NCBI GenBank assembly: GCA_902549785.1
Contig: CACCWT010000018.1
Span: 1-14,992, forward strand
Source: an uncultured Pelagibacteraceae bacterium
GTDB lineage: Bacteria > Pseudomonadota > Alphaproteobacteria > Pelagibacterales > Pelagibacteraceae
DNA: 14,992 nt
Direction: 5' to 3'
The translations under genes and the position numbers were made by a program. Below, piece after piece: positions 1 to 8,728 of the stretch. Below the pieces are notes generated by a model. The model did not search any database. It was not told where the DNA came from and saw only the letters and a program-made list of their open reading frames with translations. Position 1 is the stretch's first letter. Each line of letters begins with the position of its first letter.

Positions 1-1
1 T

Positions 2-1309
2 GCCTTCTTTGATAATTACGGAACAGCATTTACTATATTAAAGACCTTATTTGGTGAAGGCGAATTTAATCAACATATACCAAAATTTGACGGTATGTTT
101 GGATTAATTTTATCAATTTCATTTTCACTTTACGCTTATGTTTACATATTAGGAAGATCTTCATTTTTATATCAATCACAAAACTTAATTGAACTTGGAA
201 AAAACTTAGGTTTTTCCAAATTTAAATCTTTTTTTTTTATTATATTACCTGCTTCACGACCTGCAATTGTTGCAGGTCTATCTTTAGTTGCAATGGAAAC
301 ATTGGCAGAATTTGGAGCTGTTGACTTTTTTTCAGTTAATACTCTTACAACAGGTATTTATAATGCATGGATAACATTTGATGATTTAGCTTTTGCAAAT
401 AGAATATCTTTCTTTCTACTATTATTCATATTTATTTTATTTTTAACAGAAAAACTATCTAGAAAAAAAGCAAAATATCATTTGGACTCTAGAGGTGGAT
501 TTAAACAAAAAGAAAAAATAAAACTCTCAGGTATAAATTCTTTTTTTGCTTTCTTGTTTTGTTTTCTATTATTTTTTTTTAGTTTTTTATTTCCATTAAG
601 TCAAATGGTCTATTGGACAATTAAATTTCCAGAAAACTTTTTTGATGTAAATGTAATGAACCTTTTATTAAATACTTTATATTTAGTGACACTATCCAGT
701 ATTGTTTTAATATTTTTTGCATTGCTTTCAAATTATGGTAACCGTGTTTCAAAAAATAAAACTCTTAATTTTTTATCGACACTATCAATATCAGGATATG
801 CAATACCAGGTGTAATATTAGCACTAGCCTTTATAACTTTTATTGCATGGTTTGATAATAATATAATTAAATCTCTTGGTTTTTTATCTATTAAAAAAAT
901 ATTTATTGGGTCAATCTTAGGATTAATAATTGTTTATTTCATTCGTTTTTATTCATTAGCATTTAATGGGATTAAATCTGGTTATGAAAAAATAAATTTT
1001 TCAGTTGATGAAAGTGCCTATCTACTTGGTTATTCAAAAAGAAAGACTTTTTTTAATATCCACATTCCATATTTAAGAAATTCACTTTTATTTGTAATTA
1101 TACTAATTTCGCTAGAGATAATTAGAGAATTACCAATTACCTTAGTTTTAAGACCTTTTAATTTTGAAACATTTGCAACAACAGCATATATTTCTGCATC
1201 CGAGGACATGCTTGAGGCAGCAGCAGTACCATCATTATTTTTAATTTTAATTGCAGCTTTTTTTATTACAATATCTTCTAAATATATTTTAAAAGATAAT
1301 AATGAGTAA
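2..1309 (+). CDS. fbpB: Fe(III)-type ABC transporter permease, 5'-truncated
   Basis: This is the inner-membrane permease of a binding-protein-dependent ABC importer, most like the fused two-domain ferric-iron permeases (FbpB/SfuB/AfuB). The reading frame is open from base 2, and the residues before the first ATG (base 95) continue the family pattern, so the true start lies upstream of the window; 435 residues are visible. Two permease halves are seen. The first has its cytoplasmic EAA-type loop around bases 200-280 (LGFSKFKSFFFIILP) and the second around 1015-1080 (LLGYSKRKTFFNIHIP). They are separated by a lysine-rich linker and strongly hydrophobic segments. The stretch EFGAVDFF followed by TTGIYNAW is typical of iron permeases. 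The stop overlaps the ATPase start (ATGAGTAA), indicating translational coupling. No substrate-binding protein gene is in view. The import role is secure; iron as substrate is inferred from family resemblance, and thiamine or polyamine importers are less likely alternatives. Confidence 0.88.
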   Translation, partial: AFFDNYGTAFTILKTLFGEGEFNQHIPKFDGMFGLILSISFSLYAYVYILGRSSFLYQSQNLIELGKNLGFSKFKSFFFIILPASRPAIVAGLSLVAMETLAEFGAVDFFSVNTLTTGIYNAWITFDDLAFANRISFFLLLFIFILFLTEKLSRKKAKYHLDSRGGFKQKEKIKLSGINSFFAFLFCFLLFFFSFLFPLSQMVYWTIKFPENFFDVNVMNLLLNTLYLVTLSSIVLIFFALLSNYGNRVSKNKTLNFLSTLSISGYAIPGVILALAFITFIAWFDNNIIKSLGFLSIKKIFIGSILGLIIVYFIRFYSLAFNGIKSGYEKINFSVDESAYLLGYSKRKTFFNIHIPYLRNSLLFVIILISLEIIRELPITLVLRPFNFETFATTAYISASEDMLEAAAVPSLFLILIAAFFITISSKYILKDNNE

Positions 1310-2360
1310 AAATTTTTTAGAAATTAAAAATGTTGACTTTATAGTTAGTGGTCAAACCAAAGTAAAAAACGTCTCTTTTTCAATTCAAAATGAAGGCGAT
1401 ATAATTTGTCTATTAGGGCCATCTGGAATAGGAAAAACAACAATTTTAAGAACTATTGCTGGCTTAGAGAAGATCGTTAATGGATCAATAACAATAAATA
1501 ATAAGTTAATGTCCTCAAAAAACAAACATGTTGAACCAGAGGACCGAAATATATCACTTGCTTTTCAAGAAAATAGTTTATTTCCTCACTATAACGTAGA
1601 AAAAAATATTTTAATTGGTACTGAAAAAAAAAGTAAAAAGAAAAAGAAAATAAATCCAAAAGAAATAATTAGTATTTTAAACCTAAATAAAATATTAAAT
1701 AAATATCCCCATGAAATAAGTGCTGGAGAAGCTCAAAGAGCATCGCTTGCAAGATCATTAGTTTCTAATCCAGATTTACTTCTTCTAGATGAACCACTTT
1801 CAAATGTTGATCAAAGTTTTAAAGAAGAAATTCAAGTTGAGTTAAAACAATTATTAAGCAAATCTAAAATAACAACTATTATTGTAACACATGACTCATA
1901 TGAAGCTTTTTATTTGGGAAGCAAGTGCGGAATTATTTTAAATAAACAACTTAAACAATTTGACGACCCATACAATGTTTATCATTTTCCAAATTCAATT
2001 GAGGTTGTAAATTTTTTAAATAGAGGAATTTTAATTCCAGCAAAAGTAACAAGTGAGAATAGTTTAGAAAATAAAGATCTAGGAACAATCCAAGGCAATT
2101 TTGTAAAACATTACCCTAATGGATCTGATGTTAAACTTTTATTGCAACCTGAAGATCTAGAGCATGATGACAAAAGTAATTTAAAGTTGGAAGTAGTTGA
2201 TCGAAAATTCAGAGGAACAAATTTTATCTACACCCTTAAAACTGAAAGTAATTTACAAATTCCTGTATTCGTACATTCTCATCATATTCATCAACATGAG
2301 ATAGATGAAAAATTTGGTATTAAAAGACCAATTCATATTGACCACATTGTCTGTTTTTAA
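1302..2360 (+). CDS. fbpC: Fe(III)-type ABC transporter ATP-binding protein
   Basis: This is the cytoplasmic ATPase that powers the permease encoded immediately upstream. Visible motifs, in order: Walker A GPSGIGKT (residues 39-46), Q-loop Gln89, a signature motif reading SAGEAQR (140-146) in place of the common SGGQQQR, Walker B LLLLDE (159-164) and the switch His197 in VTHD. The C-terminal third (about 240-352) fits the regulatory TOBE-like domain of the FbpC/PotA group. Its length of 352 residues is normal for that group. A lysine-rich insert (about 109-117) follows the Q-loop region and is encoded by an A-rich tract. The ATG lies inside the end of the permease gene, an 8-base overlap, so the pair is probably translated in a coupled way. 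Iron specificity comes from the partner permease rather than from this protein. Confidence 0.9.
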   Translation: MSKNFLEIKNVDFIVSGQTKVKNVSFSIQNEGDIICLLGPSGIGKTTILRTIAGLEKIVNGSITINNKLMSSKNKHVEPEDRNISLAFQENSLFPHYNVEKNILIGTEKKSKKKKKINPKEIISILNLNKILNKYPHEISAGEAQRASLARSLVSNPDLLLLDEPLSNVDQSFKEEIQVELKQLLSKSKITTIIVTHDSYEAFYLGSKCGIILNKQLKQFDDPYNVYHFPNSIEVVNFLNRGILIPAKVTSENSLENKDLGTIQGNFVKHYPNGSDVKLLLQPEDLEHDDKSNLKLEVVDRKFRGTNFIYTLKTESNLQIPVFVHSHHIHQHEIDEKFGIKRPIHIDHIVCF

Positions 2361-2384
2361 TTATTATTGTACGTTAATAAATCC

Positions 2385-4829
2385 ATGGATAAAGAATTAC
2401 CAAAAAGCTCAAAAGTTGTAGTAATTGGAGGTGGTGTTGCAGGCACATCATGCGCATACCATCTTGCTAAATTTGGATGGAAAGATGTCGTTTTATTAGA
2501 AAGAGATCAATTGACATCAGGAACAACTTGGCACGCTGCCGGTCTTATGGGCCAATTAGGAGCATCATCAACTATAACAAAACTTAGAAAATATACTTTA
2601 GATCTTTACCAAGATTTAGAAAAAAAGACTGGTTTATCAATTGGATTAAAACAAAATGGTGCAATTACAGTTGCAACAACAAATGATAGAATGCAAGAGT
2701 TACTAAGACAAGCAACGACAGCTCAATTATCAGATGTTGAAGTGCAAGTTTTAGATAAAAAACAAACAAAAGATTTATACCCAGTAGTAAATAACGAGGA
2801 TATTATTGGAAGTGTTTTTATGCCTAAAGATGGACAAGCTGATCCAGTAGGTGTCACTAACGTTTTAGCAAAAGCGGCTAGGATGGAAGGTGCAAAAATT
2901 TTTGAAAAAACACCTGTTACAAAAATTTTAGTCAAAAATAAATCTATAGTTGGAGTAGAGACTGAAAAAGGAAAAATAGATTGTGAATATGTTGTTCTAG
3001 CTACCGGTATGTGGTCTAGGCAAATTGGTGAAAAAATTAATGTGAGTATTCCATTATATCCTAATGAACATTTTTATGTGATCACGGAGCCGATGAAAGA
3101 TCTACCTACAAATTTACCAGTTTTGAGAGATTATAATAATTGTCTTTATCTAAAAGAAGATGCTGGGAAAATGTTAGTTGGAATTTTTGAACCAAATGCC
3201 AAACCTGCTTTTAAAGATACTGGTATTGTACCAGAAAATTTTTCTTTTGGAGAATTGCCAGATGACTTTGATCATTTTGAACCTTATTTAAAAAAATCTT
3301 TTCATAGATTGCCAATGTTAGAAAATGCTGGAATTAGAAAATTTTTCTCTGGCCCAGAATCTTTTACACCTGATACACAATATTTATTAGGAGAGACACC
3401 AGAGATAAAAAACTTTTTTACCTGTTGTGGTTTTAATAGCATTGGTATAGCAAGTTCAGGTGGCGCAGGTCGAGTTACTGCTGAATGGATGATCAATGGA
3501 CATATTAATGAGGATTTATTCTCTGTAGATATAAAAAGATTTCAACAATTCCATTCTTCAAAAAAATTTATTATGGAAAGAGTTACAGAGACTCTTGGTG
3601 ATTTATATGGAATGCATTGGCCATATAAACAACATAAAACTTCAAGAAACCAAATTACTTTACCATACCATGAAGAACTAAAAAAATTAGGTGCTTGTTT
3701 TGGATCTTCAGGCGGTTTTGAGAGACCTATGTGGTATTCTTTGAATGGTGCAAAAGCTGAATATGAATACAGTTTTGGTTATCAAAATTGGTATCCATCT
3801 GCTGAATATGAGACCAAAAATACAAGAAAAAATGTCGGTTTATTCGAATTAACACCTTTTTCTAAATTTGATGTTGCTGGAGAAAATGTCCATGATGAAT
3901 TACAAAAATTGTGTACAGCGAACATAAAAGATGTTGAGGGTAGATCAACTTACACCCAGATGCTAAATGAAGATGGTGGTATAGAGACTGATGTAACTAT
4001 AACTTGCCTGACTAAAAATCATTTTAGAATAATAGGTCCAGCTGCAACAAGAGAACACGATAAATTTCATATAAAAAAATACCTCTCAGAAAAAATAAAC
4101 TTTAAAGATGTAACAGAGGATTTTGCATGCTTAGGATTGTATGGACCAAATACTAGAAAACTATTATCAAATATAAGTGATGATGATTTTTCAAATGAAG
4201 GAATAAAATTTAGTCATGGTAAAAAGGTGAATATAGATGGAATTGATGTTTGGGCTCAAAGATTGTCATATGTGGGTGAAATTGGATTTGAATTATATGT
4301 AAAAATAGATGATAGCAAAAAACTTTTCTTAACTATAGTCAATGAAGGTAAAAATCATAATTTATCTCTATGTGGGGCGCACGCAATGGATATAATGAGA
4401 ATGGAAAGTGGGTTTTTACATTGGGGGCATGATATATCCCCCGAGGAGAATCAATATCAAGCAGGACTTCAATTTGCTATAAGTTATAAAAAAAATATTA
4501 ATTTTATTGGAAAAGAAGCGTTATTAAAAATTAAAGATCAAAAACCAACAAAATTGTTGGCAATGATGGTTCTTAAAGATAATAAACCAGGACAACCTCT
4601 ACTGCTCCATGAAGAACCGATTTACTTAGATGATAAAATAATTGGTAGAACAACTTCAGGGAATTATTCATTCAATTTTGAAAAAAATATATCTTTTGGT
4701 TATGTAAATTCTGGAAATACCATTGAAAATTTAATTGATAAAAATTTGTCTATTGAAATAGAAAAGAAAAAATATCCTGTTTCATTAATTCAAAAGCCAC
4801 TTAATCAAAAAAACATTAAAAATGACTAA
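2385..4829 (+). CDS. FAD/folate dehydrogenase of the dimethylglycine/sarcosine dehydrogenase family
   Basis: This enzyme should oxidatively remove an N-methyl group from a methylated glycine (dimethylglycine or sarcosine) or a related amine, passing the one-carbon unit to tetrahydrofolate. The N-terminus has the FAD dinucleotide fold GGGVAG (residues 15-20), then GTTWHAAG, whose His50 matches the histidine that carries covalent FAD in mammalian dimethylglycine dehydrogenase. The FAD-dependent oxidoreductase domain runs to about 370, a linking FAO-type domain to about 425, and a GcvT-like folate-binding domain with its C-terminal barrel fills the rest. The 814-residue length suits the family. 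I chose the ATG at 2385; an in-frame TTG at 2367 would add six residues that lie before the conserved fold. There is no clear Shine-Dalgarno. The gap to the ATPase gene is 24 bases and the stop overlaps the next start. In SAR11-like bacteria such enzymes serve glycine betaine breakdown. The exact substrate cannot be read from sequence. Confidence 0.9.
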   Translation: MDKELPKSSKVVVIGGGVAGTSCAYHLAKFGWKDVVLLERDQLTSGTTWHAAGLMGQLGASSTITKLRKYTLDLYQDLEKKTGLSIGLKQNGAITVATTNDRMQELLRQATTAQLSDVEVQVLDKKQTKDLYPVVNNEDIIGSVFMPKDGQADPVGVTNVLAKAARMEGAKIFEKTPVTKILVKNKSIVGVETEKGKIDCEYVVLATGMWSRQIGEKINVSIPLYPNEHFYVITEPMKDLPTNLPVLRDYNNCLYLKEDAGKMLVGIFEPNAKPAFKDTGIVPENFSFGELPDDFDHFEPYLKKSFHRLPMLENAGIRKFFSGPESFTPDTQYLLGETPEIKNFFTCCGFNSIGIASSGGAGRVTAEWMINGHINEDLFSVDIKRFQQFHSSKKFIMERVTETLGDLYGMHWPYKQHKTSRNQITLPYHEELKKLGACFGSSGGFERPMWYSLNGAKAEYEYSFGYQNWYPSAEYETKNTRKNVGLFELTPFSKFDVAGENVHDELQKLCTANIKDVEGRSTYTQMLNEDGGIETDVTITCLTKNHFRIIGPAATREHDKFHIKKYLSEKINFKDVTEDFACLGLYGPNTRKLLSNISDDDFSNEGIKFSHGKKVNIDGIDVWAQRLSYVGEIGFELYVKIDDSKKLFLTIVNEGKNHNLSLCGAHAMDIMRMESGFLHWGHDISPEENQYQAGLQFAISYKKNINFIGKEALLKIKDQKPTKLLAMMVLKDNKPGQPLLLHEEPIYLDDKIIGRTTSGNYSFNFEKNISFGYVNSGNTIENLIDKNLSIEIEKKKYPVSLIQKPLNQKNIKND

Positions 4830-5620
4830 TGTTTAAAATTATTCCTAAAAAAAATAAGGCAGCAGAGATTATTTGTAATCTCAATAAAATTAATAAAAAT
4901 GAATTGAAACAAATAAAATCTACACTTGATAAATATGGTATGATTTATTTTCCAAAACAAAAACTTAATTCTAAAGCTTATCTAAATTTTGCACAAAAAT
5001 TTGGGAAACCCGCGAACTATCCAAGGTTGAGAGGATTAAATAAAAAATACCCACAAATTACTGTTGTACAAAGAAAATCCTCAGACAAGGGACCAAGCTT
5101 TGGTGAACAATTTCATACAGACTCTTCATATACAAAAAAACCTCCACGATACACTATGTTGCTATCAAAACTGGTGCCTAAAAAAGGTGTTGCAAATACT
5201 GAGTTTTCCTCACAGTATTTAGCATATGAAAATCTGACTAAAAATCACAAAATTAGACTTAATAGATTAAAAGGTATTTACTCATCGCATGGACCTATAT
5301 CAATTACTACAGTTGAAAGAGAGAAAGAAAAAGGAAAAATTTCTAAAGAATTAATTGCCAGTCACAAGATTATTAAAACTATTAATAATAAAAAAACTAT
5401 ATACTGTAGCCCTGGACACTTTATAAAATTTAACACAAATATGACTAAACATAAAAATAAATTAAAAAATTTTTTATTCAGTCACCAGACTAAAAAAAAA
5501 TTTCAATATTCTTTAGAATGGGAAAAAGACCAGCTTGCTATTTGGGATAATAGAACAATGCTTCATCAAGCTACTCCTTTTAAAGGAAATAGAATTCTTC
5601 ACAGAATAACAATATTATAA
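4829..5620 (+). CDS. TauD/TfdA-family Fe(II)/2-oxoglutarate dioxygenase
   Basis: This is a cytoplasmic non-haem iron oxygenase that couples decarboxylation of 2-oxoglutarate to hydroxylation of an unknown substrate. The metal triad is visible: His96 and Asp98 in FHTDSSY, and His246 in WDNRTMLHQ. Arg255, eleven residues or fewer from the distal histidine and just before LHRIT, corresponds to the arginine that binds the 2-oxoglutarate carboxylate in E. coli TauD; Arg259 in HRIT is also conserved. The 263-residue length is slightly short of typical TauD (about 280). The start overlaps the previous stop by one base (TAATG), so translation is probably coupled to the dehydrogenase gene. That link suggests a substrate in methylated-amine or sulfonate metabolism, but taurine, carnitine-like or chlorophenoxy-type substrates cannot be told apart by sequence. 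Confidence 0.88.
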   Translation: MFKIIPKKNKAAEIICNLNKINKNELKQIKSTLDKYGMIYFPKQKLNSKAYLNFAQKFGKPANYPRLRGLNKKYPQITVVQRKSSDKGPSFGEQFHTDSSYTKKPPRYTMLLSKLVPKKGVANTEFSSQYLAYENLTKNHKIRLNRLKGIYSSHGPISITTVEREKEKGKISKELIASHKIIKTINNKKTIYCSPGHFIKFNTNMTKHKNKLKNFLFSHQTKKKFQYSLEWEKDQLAIWDNRTMLHQATPFKGNRILHRITIL

Positions 5621-5624
5621 TCAA

Positions 5625-6554
5625 ATGTATTCCATCTTTCTTGGGTTAACACCTTTTATTTTTATAACTTTGCTTGGATTTATATTTGGAAGACTGAAAA
5701 TATTTGATCTAAGCCATGCAAAAGTTTTAAACTTATTTTTATTCTACGTTGCAGTACCTGCACTAATTATAAAATTTGTTGCACAGAGTGAAATTGGACA
5801 GGTAGACATTAAGCAAATAATTTCATATTTTTTTATGCAAGCTTCTCTAGGTTTGCTTACTTTTTTTGTGACAAGTAAACTTTTTAAAAGACCCATACCT
5901 GAGTCAATTATATGGTCACTTATGGTTTCCTTATCTAACCACGTAACTTTATTATTACCAATTACAAAAATTTATTTTGGAACAGAAGTTATAACGCAAG
6001 TTACCAGTATAATATTAATGGATGGAGTTATATTACTATCTGTGATTACTTTTTTCTTAGAATTAACTACAAAAAAAAATATTAAATTACTGTTTTTTCT
6101 GAGGAATGTGACTTTTAATCCAATGATATTTTCAATTTTAATTGGACTTTTGCTTTTTATATTTAACTATAAAATTGATAATACACCGATTGATTACGTG
6201 CTATCTGTTTTAGCGGCCTGTGTTTCTCCTGTTGGTTTGTTTGCAATTGGTATTACTCTTTCTTTTTATACTCACAAAGTTATTAATAAATTAACTTCAA
6301 CCATCTCTATTTTAAAGTTGGTAATATCTCCGCTAATTTTATTAATTATAGCATTTATATTTTTTGATGCTGGATTACCTGAAAAAATACCAGGTGCATT
6401 TTTTGTAAGTGTAGCACCTTGTGGACATACTGCGGTAGTATTATGTTCAGCCTACAATGTTAGTCCTGAAAATATTATTAAAGCACTGTTTATTTCTACT
6501 TTTGCCTCTATTGGTACAATTTTTTTTGCAATTCAATATCTACAGGTTGCTTAG
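5625..6554 (+). CDS. AEC-family transporter (auxin efflux carrier / malate-malonate permease type)
   Basis: This is an integral membrane carrier of the AEC family, whose bacterial members include malate and malonate permeases. About ten hydrophobic segments can be counted over 309 residues, arranged as two groups of five around a central region. Family features include the N-terminal segment ending in GFIFGRL, a proline in the second segment (VAVPALI), and the CVSPVGLFAIGITL segment near residues 198-211. The length is standard. It starts four bases after the dioxygenase stop and so likely shares its transcript. Its last 15 bases overlap the end of the oppositely transcribed dehydrogenase gene, leaving no room for a separate terminator. 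The substrate is unknown; an organic anion is the likeliest class. Confidence 0.88.
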   Translation: MYSIFLGLTPFIFITLLGFIFGRLKIFDLSHAKVLNLFLFYVAVPALIIKFVAQSEIGQVDIKQIISYFFMQASLGLLTFFVTSKLFKRPIPESIIWSLMVSLSNHVTLLLPITKIYFGTEVITQVTSIILMDGVILLSVITFFLELTTKKNIKLLFFLRNVTFNPMIFSILIGLLLFIFNYKIDNTPIDYVLSVLAACVSPVGLFAIGITLSFYTHKVINKLTSTISILKLVISPLILLIIAFIFFDAGLPEKIPGAFFVSVAPCGHTAVVLCSAYNVSPENIIKALFISTFASIGTIFFAIQYLQVA

Positions 6555-7604
6555 AATTTTACTGGCACATTCTGCAGTATTGCTATCACCATCTAAATCT
6601 TTTGTTCTATTATTTTTTTCTAATAAAGTTTTTTCGATTGATTTTACTATTCTTGATGCAGCTTCTTTTTCTCCTAAATAATCTAACATCATGGCACCAG
6701 ACCATATTTGTCCCACGGGATTAGCAATACCTTTCCCTGCTATATCTGGGGCTGAACCATGCACCGGTTCAAATAATGATGGATATTTGTTTGTAGGGTT
6801 AATATTTCCAGATGGTGCAATACCTATAGCGCCAGCGCAGGCTGGACCTAAATCTGACAGAATATCTCCAAATAAATTTGAAGCTACAACAACGTCAAAC
6901 CATTCTGGTGTAAGAACAAATCTCGCTGCTAAAATATCAATATGATATTGATCAGTTTCAATTTCAGGAAAGTTTTTTTTATTTTCATTAAATCTTTCAT
7001 CCCAGTATGGCATAGTTATAGATATACCATTTGATTTAGTAGCATTAGTTAATTTTTTTCTTTTTCTAGTTTTGGCTAGTTCGAATGCAAATTTTTGTAC
7101 TCTATCAATTCCATGTTTTGACATAATTGTTTCTTGAACTACAATTTCTCTTTCTGTATTTTGATACATTTTTCCACCAACAGATGAATATTCTCCTTCT
7201 GTATTTTCTCTAACAATAACCATGTCAATATCGCTGGGTTTTTTATTTGAAAGAGGAGAATTAATTCCTTCAAATAATTTTACTGGTCTTAAATTAATAC
7301 CTTGATCAAATTCTCTTCTAAACTGAAGTAATGACCCCCATAAAGTAATGTGATCAGGATATCGGTCTGGCATTCCAACAGCGCCAAAAAATATAGCATC
7401 ATGACTCCCTATTTTATCCTTCCAATCATCAGGCAGCATTTTTCCGTGTTTTTCATAATAATCACACGATGAAAAATCAAATTCATCAATTCGTAATTTA
7501 AATTGATGTTGATTGGCAACTTCTTTTAAAATTTTTTGAGCTTCTGGAACTACTTCTTTGCCAATTCCATCTCCTGCAATGGATGCAATTTTATACTCTT
7601 TCAT
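6540..7604 (-). CDS. dmlA: D-malate / tartrate dehydrogenase (decarboxylating), DmlA type
   Basis: This enzyme belongs to the isocitrate/isopropylmalate dehydrogenase superfamily and is closest to D-malate (tartrate) dehydrogenases, which oxidise and decarboxylate D-malate to pyruvate with NAD and a divalent metal. Substrate-binding arginines occur at 96, 106 and 132, with Tyr139 in TEGEYSS, Lys190 in NATKSNG, and metal-binding aspartates 223, 247 and 251 (the last two in NLFGDILSD). The nucleotide-binding motif HGSAPDIAG begins at 282. The stretches PDHITLWGSLLQFRREFDQ and TMPYWDER distinguish it from LeuB-type isopropylmalate dehydrogenase. The length of 354 is typical. It lies two bases after guaC on the same strand, so the two are probably co-transcribed, and it converges on the AEC gene with a 15-base overlap. 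D-malate versus tartrate or a related hydroxyacid is not resolvable here. Confidence 0.88.
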   Translation of the reverse strand: MKEYKIASIAGDGIGKEVVPEAQKILKEVANQHQFKLRIDEFDFSSCDYYEKHGKMLPDDWKDKIGSHDAIFFGAVGMPDRYPDHITLWGSLLQFRREFDQGINLRPVKLFEGINSPLSNKKPSDIDMVIVRENTEGEYSSVGGKMYQNTEREIVVQETIMSKHGIDRVQKFAFELAKTRKRKKLTNATKSNGISITMPYWDERFNENKKNFPEIETDQYHIDILAARFVLTPEWFDVVVASNLFGDILSDLGPACAGAIGIAPSGNINPTNKYPSLFEPVHGSAPDIAGKGIANPVGQIWSGAMMLDYLGEKEAASRIVKSIEKTLLEKNNRTKDLDGDSNTAECASKILSNL

Positions 7605-7606
7605 TT

Positions 7607-8641
7607 TTATTTTGTGAAAGTATCGTTAAATTGTTTTGCAACTCTTACAAAAGTAGTACATTTACTTAATTGTTTTAATGAAGGAGCACCCACATATGTG
7701 CAACTACTTCTAACGCCACCTAGAATATCTTGAATTGTATCTTTTATTTTTCCTCTATATTTAATTCTTACAGTTCTTCCTTCACTACTTCTGTAATTTG
7801 ATAATCCTCCATAATGCTTTTTATTTGCTGTTTCTGAGCTTGAACCATAAAATTCAATATATTTTGAGCCGTTTGATTTAACTATTTTCCCTTTACCTTC
7901 GTCGTGACCTGCAAACATTCCACCTAACATTACAAAATCCGCACCACCACCAAAACCTTTTGCAACATCTCCAGGACATGTACATCCACCGTCTGCAATT
8001 ATATGAGCTCCTAAACCATGTGCTGCATCAGCACATTCAATTACAGCACTTAATTGAGGGTAGCCAACTCCTGTTTGAATTCTTGTTGTACAAACACTTC
8101 CTGGACCAATCCCAACTTTTACAATATCTGCACCAGATAAAATAAGTTCTTGAGTCATATCTGCAGTAACTACATTTCCAGCTATAATAGTTTTTGTAGG
8201 ATATTTATCTCTTACAGATTTAAGAAATTTACTAAAGTATTCAGAATAACCATTAGCAACATCAATACAAATGAACTTTATAAATCCAAACTCTCTTAAA
8301 ACTTTGTTTAAATTTTCAAAATCTTCTTTTTTAGTACCAATGCTAATAGCTATATTTTTATAAATAGATTTAATTTTTTTAAATTGTTTTATTTTTTTTA
8401 CATCATGTTGTTTAGTTAAACATGTAATCATGCCATATTCAGATAATTTCTCAGCTATTCCAAGCTCTCCGACCCCATCCATATTTGCAGCCATTATAGG
8501 AATACCCGACCACTCATTTTTACTATATTTAAATCTGTATGTTCTTAAAAGATTTACATCTTTACGACTTTGTAGCGTACTTCTTTTAGGTCTAAAAAGG
8601 ACGTCTGAATAATCTAGTTTTAATTCTTCTTCAATTCTCAC
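7607..8641 (-). CDS. guaC: GMP reductase
   Basis: GMP reductase converts GMP to IMP and ammonia with NADPH, returning guanine nucleotides to the central purine pool. The protein follows E. coli GuaC closely from end to end: [24 protein letters not shown], and the active-site loop [11 protein letters not shown], with the catalytic cysteine at residue 184. [13 protein letters not shown] and the C-terminal [14 protein letters not shown] follow. No CBS domains are present, as expected for GMP reductase rather than IMP dehydrogenase. The motif that reads HKHY in E. coli is TKQH here, keeping the lysine. I chose the GTG at 8641 because it begins VRIEEELKL, which aligns with the E. coli start MRIEEDLKL; another in-frame GTG at 8665 would add eight residues. 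The gene is followed after two bases by dmlA and is divergent from the hydrolase gene. Confidence 0.92.
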   Translation of the reverse strand: MRIEEELKLDYSDVLFRPKRSTLQSRKDVNLLRTYRFKYSKNEWSGIPIMAANMDGVGELGIAEKLSEYGMITCLTKQHDVKKIKQFKKIKSIYKNIAISIGTKKEDFENLNKVLREFGFIKFICIDVANGYSEYFSKFLKSVRDKYPTKTIIAGNVVTADMTQELILSGADIVKVGIGPGSVCTTRIQTGVGYPQLSAVIECADAAHGLGAHIIADGGCTCPGDVAKGFGGGADFVMLGGMFAGHDEGKGKIVKSNGSKYIEFYGSSSETANKKHYGGLSNYRSSEGRTVRIKYRGKIKDTIQDILGGVRSSCTYVGAPSLKQLSKCTTFVRVAKQFNDTFTK

Positions 8642-8695
8642 AAATCCGAATTTATACAGGTGCACAAAGTAAATTCAAATTAAATATTATTAATA

Positions 8696-8723
8696 TTGAT
8701 ACTAAGCTTTGATTAGTTATACT
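8696..8723 (+). promoter_or_regulatory. Candidate sigma-70-like promoter for the alpha/beta hydrolase
   Basis: TTGATA (8696-8701) and TATACT (8718-8723) are separated by 16 bases; each differs from consensus by one base. Transcription would begin near 8730, about 17 bases before the ATG at 8747. The position in the only gap between divergent genes makes a promoter here necessary. The exact boxes are inferred. Confidence 0.45.
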
Positions 8724-8728
8724 TTCAA
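8699..8728 (-). promoter_or_regulatory. Candidate promoter for guaC-dmlA
   Basis: Read on the minus strand, a TTGAAA box (8723-8728) and a TAGTAT box (8699-8704) are separated by 18 bases, a usable sigma-70-like layout. It would give a leader of roughly 50 bases to the GTG at 8641. It overlaps the forward candidate promoter almost completely. In DNA this AT-rich, such boxes arise by chance often, so support is weak. Confidence 0.3.

Noticed and set aside
2367..2384. TTG start extending the dehydrogenase by six residues
   Set aside because: A good ATG at 2385 directly precedes the conserved FAD fold, and the extra residues match nothing recognisable.
2361..2384. Riboswitch (for example glycine-responsive) ahead of the dehydrogenase gene
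   Set aside because: The gap is only 24 bases, far too short for any known glycine riboswitch.
6457..6681. 74-codon open frame on the + strand across the AEC/dmlA junction
   Set aside because: It overlaps the 3' ends of two well-supported genes in another frame and shows no family features.
6691..6945. 84-codon open frame on the + strand
   Set aside because: It lies wholly inside dmlA on the opposite strand, whose conserved active-site residues span this stretch; it is a shadow frame.
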